A stretch of 6,517 nt of DNA from Deltaproteobacteria bacterium (GTDB taxonomy: Bacteria; Desulfobacterota_E; Deferrimicrobia; Deferrimicrobiales; Deferrimicrobiaceae): contig JAMDCN010000033.1 of the NCBI GenBank assembly GCA_023489025.1, positions 1 to 6,517 of the forward strand. Reading direction: 5' to 3'. Shown one piece after another: positions 1-4,792 of this stretch. Below the pieces are notes generated by a model, which was given only the letters and a program-made list of their open reading frames with translations, was not told the origin of the DNA and did not search any database. The position numbers and the translations under genes are program-made. The first letter of the stretch is position 1. Every line of letters starts with the position of its first letter.

Positions 1-1020
1 GAAAAATTCGCCCTGCGCGGAGAAACCCCGCCATTTGAACGCCGCGTCGAACCCGTACGTCCCGACATCGACCCGTTCCGTGTTGTCGAAGATCGCCGTG
101 TTCGCGGCGGCTTTCCCGAGCCACCCCGAGGTTCCGGCGTACGGAGGGGTCGAGGTGGTCGTGTCGAGGAACGTGGCGTTCCCGTTCCGCTTCAGGGTGT
201 TCGCGAAGTAGCCGCCCCCAAGGGAGAGAAGAGGGCTCGGGGTGTTCCCGAGGTCCGCCTCGCTGTACCGCATCTCCCCGAAGGGGTTGAAAACGACCCG
301 CACCGCCCAGGCCCCGTTGTTCGTCTTGCGCCTTCCGCCCTGTCCTGTGCCGTTGAAAAGCCCGGCGTCGTAAGCGAGCTTCCCGCCGGCCGCTCTCCCG
401 TGCACCATGGCGCCGATGTCGTAGGCGGGATTGAATGCGTCCACGGCGTTCGCCCGGTCGACGAACTGCAGCGCCGCGGAGGAAATGAGCCACCCACGGG
501 AGAAGGGGGTCTTGAATTGGCCCACCTGGAGTTCCGCCTCGTTGACGAAACGATAGTTGATCCAGGCGTGTTCCATCATTTGCGCGGAACCGGATTTCGT
601 CAGATCCACCTGGAACCGGTACGTGAGGTTCCTCGTGTACGCATACCCCCCCATGTACACCTTAAAGCGTCGGATCCGCCATTCGCTTTCCTCCGGAGCC
701 GGGGCGTTCCCATCGTCCCGGTCCAGGTACCGGTACTGGAACTGCCCTCTCCCCCCAAGGATGAGCTGGAACTTCCCATCGGGGGAAGTGAACGTGAATC
801 CCTTCCCGGGTCGGTACGCCACGGGCCTTGCCGCCGCCACCTCCTTGAAGTCGGCCTCGGTGATCACGCCTTTTTCTTTCAAAACTTCTTCGAGGGTTTT
901 TGCGAATCCTTCCCGACCGAACAGCAGGAACACCAGGATGCCCGATACGGAAAGAATGAATTTCCTGCAATCGCTCCGTTTCCTCTTTCGTGATATCTCG
1001 AGACTTCCAGGGAACCCCAT
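1..1020 (-). CDS. Phosphate-selective porin O/P family outer-membrane protein (3' end outside window)
   Basis: This is a probable outer-membrane beta-barrel channel for anions such as phosphate. The minus-strand frame is open for 340 codons to the window edge and its C-terminus is missing. The ATG at 1020 is preceded by AAAGGAGA about 8 nt upstream. The N-terminus has a long basic region (RKRKR near residue 11), a hydrophobic segment at about 21-34, and a likely signal cleavage after GFA (residue 40). Next comes a short helical segment, TLEEVLKEKGVITEADF, typical of the mature N-terminus of porin O/P proteins. Barrel strands follow with family-like motifs: WRIRRFKVYMGG, LTYRFQVDL, VGQFKTPFSR, LQFVDR and YDIGAMVHG. 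Strands are rich in alternating aromatic and polar residues (for example YGFDAAFKWRGFSAQGEF at the edge). The family is assigned from these motifs; substrate specificity (phosphate, polyphosphate or another anion) cannot be read from them. The gene has its own predicted promoter. Confidence 0.9.
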   Translation of the reverse strand, partial: MGFPGSLEISRKRKRSDCRKFILSVSGILVFLLFGREGFAKTLEEVLKEKGVITEADFKEVAAARPVAYRPGKGFTFTSPDGKFQLILGGRGQFQYRYLDRDDGNAPAPEESEWRIRRFKVYMGGYAYTRNLTYRFQVDLTKSGSAQMMEHAWINYRFVNEAELQVGQFKTPFSRGWLISSAALQFVDRANAVDAFNPAYDIGAMVHGRAAGGKLAYDAGLFNGTGQGGRRKTNNGAWAVRVVFNPFGEMRYSEADLGNTPSPLLSLGGGYFANTLKRNGNATFLDTTTSTPPYAGTSGWLGKAAANTAIFDNTERVDVGTYGFDAAFKWRGFSAQGEFF

Positions 1021-1027
1021 TCCGACA

Positions 1028-1036
1028 TCTCCTTTC
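1028..1036 (-). promoter_or_regulatory. Ribosome binding site of the porin gene
   Basis: GAAAGGAGA on the minus strand lies about 8 nt before the ATG at 1020. It decides in favour of that ATG over an ATG at 1028, which is in another frame and overlaps this site. Confidence 0.7.
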
Positions 1037-1087
1037 AGTTGAATTTGATGGATCGCGTGTCTGGCATTCCTTCTCCAGCGGAAGCGT

Positions 1088-1116
1088 TGTATATCTCACT
1101 ATATAGCAATCGACAA
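1088..1116 (-). promoter_or_regulatory. Predicted sigma70-type promoter of the porin gene
   Basis: On the minus strand a -35 element TTGTCG (1116-1111) and a -10 element TATACA (1093-1088) are separated by exactly 17 nt. Each matches the consensus at four of six positions, and they lie in an AT-rich pocket of an otherwise GC-rich region. Transcription would start near 1080 and give a leader of about 60 nt before the porin ATG at 1020. No start site has been mapped, so this rests on sequence only. Confidence 0.5.
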
Positions 1117-1134
1117 AAAAAATGTGCGGACAGA

Positions 1135-1290
1135 TTATGTGCTACAAGACCGGACAAATCTTGAGCTCGCGACATTGCGGTAGTAGCGGTCGGCCCCGTA
1201 GAAGACGTACTCCTTGCTCAAGATTTGCCGGATCGTCTCTTCCGGAGCGGTTTGGATGTTGCCCGGGGTGCCGTGGACCGTCCCAACGGC
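1135..1290 (-). pseudogene. Codon-biased relic reading frame overlapping the 3' end of the ATPase gene
   Basis: In a frame different from the ATPase, the minus strand reads VHGTPGNIQTAPEETIRQIL, then SKEYVFYGADRYYRNVAS, and ends at TAA (1137-1135). Nearly all third positions in this frame from about 1278 down to 1166 are G or C, as in the real genes here. The overlapping ATPase frame has only about half G or C third positions and encodes a low-complexity basic tail. There is no start codon near it, so it looks either like the displaced original C-terminus of the ATPase (a frameshift at about 1280-1300) or like a fragment of another gene. I do not recognise the protein. Confidence 0.3.
1150..1231. 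repeat. Inverted repeat (12 nt perfect, 16 nt with one bulge) flanking the ATPase stop codon
   Basis: CAAATCTTGAGC at 1155-1166 is the exact reverse complement of GCTCAAGATTTG at 1216-1227. The match extends by CCGG on the outside (1150-1153 and 1228-1231) with a single extra A at 1154. The spacer is 49 nt. The right arm contains the TGA stop of the ATPase gene. No run of U follows directly, so a classical intrinsic terminator is not supported. It could be an mRNA 3'-end stem, a remnant of an element end, or a template-switch scar. Confidence 0.6.
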
Positions 1291-2465
1291 GCATCCGGGT
1301 CGACCGAACGGAGCAACGACTCGATTTCGGTCACCGGATGGACGCGAACGCCGGATCGGATCTGGATATCTTCTCCGCCATAGATCAGCCCCTTGCCGAA
1401 CGGAATGCGCGGAAGGACTTCGGATACCTTGTCCAACCCCCGGAAAGCATCCGAAGCGATCGTCGCCCCAGCCTTGATCTCCACCGGGAAGAGATCGGAA
1501 CCGAAGGAAATCAGCAGGTCCACCTCGTTCCCGCGGCTGTCCCGGTAGAAATTCAGGTTGGCGCGTTTCCCGCGGTTCCAGCGGTATTTCAGCGCCTCCA
1601 CGACGGCGAGGTTCTCGAACAGATTCCCGCGCAACGGGTCCCTGCTAACCTGCCGTTCGTTCTCCAGCCCGAGCAGGTAACTTGCCAGCCCCACGTCGTG
1701 GAAGTAGAGCTTGGGGGATTTGATCAGTCGCTTTGAAACGTTTCCGAACCACGGGGGAAGCAGGAACACGACGAAGCTCGCTTCCAGCAGGGTCATCCAA
1801 CCACGGGCCGTGGGATGGGAAATCCCGACATCGCCGGCGAGGCTGTTCAGGTTCAGTATCTGCCCCACCCTGCCGGCGGTCAGCCGGACGAACTTTTCGA
1901 AGAGGCCAAGATCCTTGATGGCGAGAAGTTGGCGGATGTCGCGTTCCACGTAGGTTGCGAGGTAATCTCCCAACGCTTGTGTCGGATCGAGGTCCTGGTC
2001 GTAGATCCTCGGGTAAAAACCCGCCAGGAGGAGACGATCAACCGGGAGGGGACCGTATTTCCCCCTCAGTTCAGAGACACTGAGGGGGAGCAGTTTCAGC
2101 AGGGCGGTCCTGCCGGCCAACGACTGGTTGACGGTGTTCGACACCTCGAACTGCTGGCTCCCGGTAACGATGTACCTGCCGGGTTCCCGGACTTCGTCCA
2201 CAATCGTTTGGATATAGGACAGCAGCGCGGGAGCCCGCTGGATCTCATCGAGGATCGTCCCGCCGGGATACCGGGCAAGGAAACCTCTTGGATCGGTCAA
2301 CGCAAAGTGTCGCGTGTCGGGGCTTTCGAGGTTGACGTACGCTTTTCCCGGAAAGACTTTCCGGCACAGGGTGGTTTTTCCGCTCTGCCGTGGACCCGTG
2401 AGGGTCACGACCGGATATTTCGACGCCAGCTCCTTCAGGACCGGTTCGATCGCGCGGTCGATCAT
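1218..2465 (-). CDS. AAA_14 ATPase with C-terminal DUF4143 (PD-(D/E)XK-like) domain
   Basis: This is a predicted P-loop ATPase of the COG1373 type, 415 aa, of unknown cellular role. Residues from MIDR: Walker A GPRQSGKT at 24-31, Walker B TILDEIQ with D73-E74, a sensor-like YIVTGSQQF at 98-106, and SLAGRT with R119 as a possible arginine finger. A winged-helix-like segment at about 200-236 (NSLAGDVGISHPTARGWMTLLE) precedes the DUF4143 part. That part carries LFENL (E284), RGNEVD (D316) and FPVEIKAG (E329, K331). This E...D...ExK pattern matches PD-(D/E)XK nuclease folds, a clan to which I recall DUF4143 belongs; nuclease activity is not shown. The ATG at 2465 is chosen because the family starts with this MI.R-type sequence and AGGATCGAGG precedes it. 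An in-frame GTG at 2492 would add nine residues but has no ribosome binding site. The last ~30 residues are basic, low-complexity and poorly codon-biased, possibly because of a frameshift. Confidence 0.88.
   Translation of the reverse strand: MIDRAIEPVLKELASKYPVVTLTGPRQSGKTTLCRKVFPGKAYVNLESPDTRHFALTDPRGFLARYPGGTILDEIQRAPALLSYIQTIVDEVREPGRYIVTGSQQFEVSNTVNQSLAGRTALLKLLPLSVSELRGKYGPLPVDRLLLAGFYPRIYDQDLDPTQALGDYLATYVERDIRQLLAIKDLGLFEKFVRLTAGRVGQILNLNSLAGDVGISHPTARGWMTLLEASFVVFLLPPWFGNVSKRLIKSPKLYFHDVGLASYLLGLENERQVSRDPLRGNLFENLAVVEALKYRWNRGKRANLNFYRDSRGNEVDLLISFGSDLFPVEIKAGATIASDAFRGLDKVSEVLPRIPFGKGLIYGGEDIQIRSGVRVHPVTEIESLLRSVDPDAPLGRSTAPRATSKPLRKRRSGKS
2060..2089. repeat. Perfect 11-bp hairpin inside the ATPase coding region
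   Basis: TCCCCCTCAGT (2060-2070) and ACTGAGGGGGA (2079-2089) are exact reverse complements separated by an 8-nt loop (TCAGAGAC). On the coding strand it lies in the codons for LLPLSVSELRGK, where LPLS is a conserved family motif, so at least one arm is under protein constraint. Neither strand has a T-run after it. It may cause pausing, or it may be chance. Confidence 0.7.
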
Positions 2466-2495
2466 GCCCTCGATCCTGACAGAAATTTGCACATA

Positions 2496-2514
2496 TTGAA
2501 AGTTATAATTTCAA
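2496..2514. promoter_or_regulatory. AT-rich palindrome upstream of the ATPase gene, candidate operator
   Basis: TTGAAA and TTTCAA are perfect inverted arms around a 7-nt AT-rich centre. They sit in an AT-rich island of about 30 nt within GC-rich DNA, 31 nt upstream of the chosen ATPase start. The minus strand reads TATAAC at the centre, which could serve as a -10 element, but no convincing -35 is seen. Binding by a regulator is inferred only from symmetry and position. Confidence 0.35.
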
Positions 2515-2570
2515 ATAGATCGGAACCCTCGATCGCCTCACGGAAACAGCCGGCCGCTCCCTGCCCGGCG

Positions 2571-3350
2571 CTACCCGTGGACCGCACGCCCGAACGCGCG
2601 CATCTCCTCCATCTCCTCGGGGGAAAGCGGTCCCCGGTCGACGACCGCAAGATTCTCCCGAAGCTCGGCCACGCTCCGGAGCCCGGTGAGCACCACGTCC
2701 ACGTGCGGGCTTGCGAGGCAGAACCGGTAACAGTCGCCCGCCGTCGGGACCTTCCCTTTCCAGCCGCCGGGCGCGCGGAGCAGCTTCCGCCACGCCGTCG
2801 CGGTATATGCGACCACCGCGGGTCGGCGCCTGGCGAGATGGGGGAAGATCTCCTGCTCGGCCCCGGTGTGCGCGGCGTTGTAACGGATCATCAGGAGGTC
2901 GAGTATCGAATCCTCCGCCAGTTTTCCGGCCCGCGGCCGGTCGTGTATCGAGACCCCCAGCGCGCGGACCTTTCCCTCTTCCCGGAGCCGGTTCATCTCT
3001 TCCTGAACCGCGGCGGTGAATGCGGACATCTTTCCGAGCCAGTAGAGCTGGAAGACATCCAGGGAATCGACGCGAAGCATCCGCAGCGCCGCCTCGGCCG
3101 CGCGGCGGACGGCGCCGGGGAAATACCCGAGCAGGGGGCCTGCGGAAACCACGTACCGGTCGCGGTCCCGCGCGAGGGCGTCCCGCAGGGCAGGGGTCAG
3201 CGCCTTCATCCGGGGAGACCAGAAGACGTATTGCAGGCGTTCCAGCGCTTCGCGATACCCCGCCTCGTCGAGACCGAAGGAGCCGGAAAGACCGAGTCGG
3301 AACAGCCGCCGGCTGAGACGCGGCACCTCCCGATGGGTGAATCCGTTCAC
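2571..3350 (-). CDS. Aldo/keto reductase-fold protein with apparently degenerate catalytic tetrad
   Basis: This 259-residue protein is recognisable as an AKR by its second half: LREEGKVRALGVSIHDR at about 122-138, LLMIRYNAAHTGAE at about 152-165, VVAYTATAW at 179-187, and a C-terminal PHVDVVLTGLRSVAELRENL (215-234) matching the NADP-binding end of the barrel. Typical AKRs use an Asp, Tyr, Lys and His tetrad. Here the usual 'DTA..Y' stretch is replaced by QYVFWSPRMKAL (about 40-51), the 'TK' strand is VVSAGPLL (67-74), and the His of the '(L)H' strand is Tyr103 in DVFQLYWLGK. It is also shorter than the usual 280-330 residues. I infer either a non-reductase role or a divergent mechanism. Start: GTG at 3350, where homology-like sequence begins, with no clear Shine-Dalgarno; TATAAT lies 6 nt before it. 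The frame is open further upstream through vapC, but that part is a shadow. It starts 35 nt after the vapC stop, so it is probably cotranscribed. Confidence 0.85.
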   Translation of the reverse strand: MNGFTHREVPRLSRRLFRLGLSGSFGLDEAGYREALERLQYVFWSPRMKALTPALRDALARDRDRYVVSAGPLLGYFPGAVRRAAEAALRMLRVDSLDVFQLYWLGKMSAFTAAVQEEMNRLREEGKVRALGVSIHDRPRAGKLAEDSILDLLMIRYNAAHTGAEQEIFPHLARRRPAVVAYTATAWRKLLRAPGGWKGKVPTAGDCYRFCLASPHVDVVLTGLRSVAELRENLAVVDRGPLSPEEMEEMRAFGRAVHG

Positions 3351-3356
3351 GTCCGG

Positions 3357-3362
3357 ATTATA
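3357..3362 (-). promoter_or_regulatory. Perfect -10 box immediately before the AKR start (possible leaderless transcript)
   Basis: The minus strand reads TATAAT, then six bases, then GTG, which is the AKR start. A promoter here would place transcription start at or next to the G of GTG and give a leaderless mRNA, consistent with the lack of a ribosome binding site. No -35 match lies 16-18 nt upstream. The position may be coincidental. Confidence 0.3.
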
Positions 3363-3385
3363 CCCCGGCGCGGTGGTACCCGGCG

Positions 3386-3787
3386 TCAGCGGGTCCAATC
3401 CACGACGTTCAGCGGCTTCACCCGTCGGAATTCCCTGGTGTTGTTCGTTACGATCGTTGCGCCAAGAGTCACGGCGTGGGCGGCGATCAGCGTGTCCATC
3501 GAGCCGATCGGGGTCCCGACCTTTTCCAGAGAGGCGCGAATGGCGCCGTAGGCCAGGGCGGCCGCCTCGCCGAAATCGAACACCTCGAGGGGGAGGAGGA
3601 ACCCATCGAGAGCGGCGGCGTTCCCCTCCGGGTTCCGGCTTTTTGCGACACCATGCCACAACTCCGCCAGCGTGATGGAAGAGATGCCGACGTCCCCAGG
3701 GCGGCATCGGCGGAGTCGGGGCAGGATCCGGTCGGACTTCCCGCGGATCATATCGATGCAGACGTTCGTGTCGAGCAGGAACCTCAC
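3386..3787 (-). CDS. vapC: VapC-family PIN-domain ribonuclease toxin
   Basis: This is a 133-residue toxin of the type II VapBC module, a Mg2+-dependent endoribonuclease. Close relatives of the same subfamily (MvpT/VapC of enterobacteria) cut initiator tRNA. PIN acidic residues are visible: D6 in VRFLLDTN, E42 in SSITLAELWHG, and D98 in IGSMDTLIAAHA, followed by IVTNNTREF (112-120) and VVDW at the end. That set is characteristic of the family and the protein looks intact. The GTG at 3787 is the start because the family begins with the FLLDTN strand. GTG overlaps the TGA of vapB in the four bases GTGA, which suggests translational coupling. GGGAG lies about 9 nt upstream inside vapB. The frame also extends upstream to an ATG at 3883, but that would add 32 residues overlapping vapB with no family similarity. 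The target RNA is not known from sequence. Confidence 0.93.
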   Translation of the reverse strand: MRFLLDTNVCIDMIRGKSDRILPRLRRCRPGDVGISSITLAELWHGVAKSRNPEGNAAALDGFLLPLEVFDFGEAAALAYGAIRASLEKVGTPIGSMDTLIAAHAVTLGATIVTNNTREFRRVKPLNVVDWTR

Positions 3788-4017
3788 CGGCGCAGGCTCC
3801 CACGTCTTTGCACCGGCGGTTGTTCCCGATCCGCGAGGAAATCGTCGGAGAACTTCGTGAGGCTCGCGACGAGGGAGTCCCACGAACCCCGGGCGGGGAT
3901 AAGAAGGACCACGTTTCCCGACTTCTTGATAAATACGTGATCCTCCCGGAAACGGAACTCTTTCGGAAGCCTCACGGCCTGGCTCTGCCCGTTCCGGAAG
4001 ATCTTCGCCGTTTTCAT
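3784..4017 (-). CDS. vapB: VapB-family antitoxin (SpoVT/AbrB-type DNA-binding)
   Basis: This 77-residue antitoxin pairs with the downstream VapC. The N-terminal half ([20 protein letters not shown], residues 1-20, then [21 protein letters not shown]) is a swapped-hairpin AbrB-like DNA-binding domain with the diagnostic [15 protein letters not shown] sequence. The C-terminal half ([23 protein letters not shown], about 45-67) matches the toxin-neutralising helix plus tail of VapB/MvpA proteins. ATG at 4017 is preceded by a G-rich stretch (GGGGGG ACC) that serves as a weak ribosome binding site. As in other VapBC modules, the complex would be expected to repress its own promoter; an AT-rich promoter-like region lies directly upstream. 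The last ten residues are basic (QRRGSLRR). Confidence 0.93.
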   Translation of the reverse strand: MKTAKIFRNGQSQAVRLPKEFRFREDHVFIKKSGNVVLLIPARGSWDSLVASLTKFSDDFLADREQPPVQRRGSLRR

Positions 4018-4030
4018 GGTCCCCCCGATG

Positions 4031-4060
4031 AATATATATCCGGAGTATAGACTACCACAA
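4031..4060 (-). promoter_or_regulatory. Predicted vapBC promoter and candidate autoregulatory operator
   Basis: The minus strand carries TTGTGG (4060-4055), 18 nt, then TATATT (4036-4031). A second -10-like TATACT (4049-4044) overlaps the spacer. The core TATATCCGGAGTATA (plus strand, 4035-4049) is an imperfect inverted repeat with TATA arms around CCGG. It lies 18-32 nt upstream of vapB, where VapBC complexes normally bind. Promoter and operator are inferred from sequence. Confidence 0.4.
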
Positions 4061-4133
4061 ATCCGATGGATCGGAAAAGAAACGTTCCCCGGGGTTCTTC
4101 CGGCACGTCATGATTCGAGCGGAAGAACTTCGC

Positions 4134-4162
4134 TTGCGGATCCGGATCGGAAGTGCTACATT
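4134..4162 (+). promoter_or_regulatory. Predicted promoter of the helicase gene
   Basis: TTGCGG (4134-4139), a 17-nt spacer and TACATT (4157-4162) form a plausible weak sigma70-type promoter pointing towards the helicase. Its start site would be near 4169, leaving an untranslated leader of about 175 nt. The -35 match is poor (three of six). Confidence 0.35.
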
Positions 4163-4168
4163 GTCGCA

Positions 4169-4345
4169 AGTTCAAATATCCCGAGACGCAATCCTCTCCC
4201 AAAGGGTCCTTTCGAAGGAGCAGGCCCGGTCACCGACCGGGCTCCCCCGCTTCTCCCGAGATTTCACCACGCGGAAGATCGGACGGGCACACCGCCCGCC
4301 CACCGGCTTGTGCTTGGTGAAAAACTCGAAGGAGAAGTGAAGAAC
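4169..4345 (+). promoter_or_regulatory. Long GC-rich structured leader of the helicase gene
   Basis: This gene-free stretch, part of the 328-nt divergent intergenic region, can form an 8-bp stem GCCCGGTC/GACCGGGC with loop ACC (4224-4242). It can also form a 5-bp stem CGGGC/GCCCG (4284-4298) and a weaker CACC/GGTG pairing (4301-4319) just before the ribosome binding site. No U-tract follows the 8-bp stem. Known DEAD-box RNA helicase genes of the deaD/csdA kind have long regulated leaders, so a riboregulatory role is reasonable but unproven. No known riboswitch motif is recognised. Confidence 0.35.
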
Positions 4346-4792
4346 ATGCAGGAACCGCAACCGCAGGAAAAGAACACAAAGAACACGTCGTTCGTACCGT
4401 TCGGGCTCCGCCCCGAGATTCTCCGCGCCGTCGCGGAGATGAACTACACCACCCCGACCCCCATCCAGGAGAAGGCGATCCCCATCGTGCTCGAGGGGAA
4501 GGACCTGATCGGCTGCGCGCAGACCGGCACCGGGAAGACGGCCGCCTTCGCGCTACCGATCCTGCACCGCCTCCAGGGAACTCCCTGGAAAGGGACCGGA
4601 CGGCGGCCCATCCGCGTCCTCGTGCTGAGAGCTTCGGCGCGTACGGCCGGCACACGGGCCTCAAGCACGCCATCGTCTTCGGCGGCGTCAACCAGGGCCC
4701 GCAGGCGCAGGCCCTCCGGCGGGGGATCGACATCCTCGTGGCGACGCCCGGACGCCTGCTCGACCTCATGTCGCAGGGGCTCGTCCACCTGA
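4346..4792 (+). CDS. N-terminal helicase fragment as actually encoded
   Basis: Read without correction, translation from ATG 4346 gives 148 residues. The first 94 are genuine helicase (Q motif, Walker A). The last 54 are out-of-frame, rich in Arg, Ser and Ala (for example [13 protein letters not shown]), and end at TGA 4790-4792. Without motifs Ia, II, III and the second domain, this product could bind ATP at most and would not unwind RNA. Confidence 0.55.
   Translation: MQEPQPQEKNTKNTSFVPFGLRPEILRAVAEMNYTTPTPIQEKAIPIVLEGKDLIGCAQTGTGKTAAFALPILHRLQGTPWKGTGRRPIRVLVLRASARTAGTRASSTPSSSAASTRARRRRPSGGGSTSSWRRPDACSTSCRRGSST
4572..4589. repeat. Near-perfect palindrome close to the helicase frameshift
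   Basis: TCCAGGGA and TCCCTGGA are exact inverted arms around two bases (AC). They end 37 nt before the frame change at 4627. They encode part of LQGTPWKG, a normally variable part of the family. Such a tight palindrome can provoke polymerase slippage, but a link to the deletion is speculative. Confidence 0.5.

Noticed and set aside
400..1042. Plus-strand open frames over the porin
   Set aside because: The minus strand encodes a clear porin O/P protein with signal peptide and ribosome binding site; the plus-strand frames have no domain.
1113..1120. Run of eight T on the minus strand as an intrinsic terminator for the ATPase gene
   Set aside because: No GC-rich stem lies immediately upstream on the minus strand. 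The nearest repeats there (CGGACA) are direct, and the inverted repeat ends about 30 nt earlier. The run also overlaps the porin -35 region.
1815..3551. Plus-strand open frame of 578 codons
   Set aside because: It lies antisense across the ATPase, AKR and vapC genes. Its protein has no recognisable domain and a His/Pro/Arg-rich composition typical of a frame mirrored from GC-rich third positions.
4224..4242. 8-bp GC stem as an intrinsic terminator
   Set aside because: It is followed by TCCCCCGC on the plus strand and by TGCTCCTT on the minus strand, so no T-run. It also lies between divergent genes, where no transcript is expected to end.
4627..4627. Programmed ribosomal frameshift in the helicase
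   Set aside because: No slippery heptamer is seen at the junction, and a frameshift alone would not restore the missing PTRELA motif.
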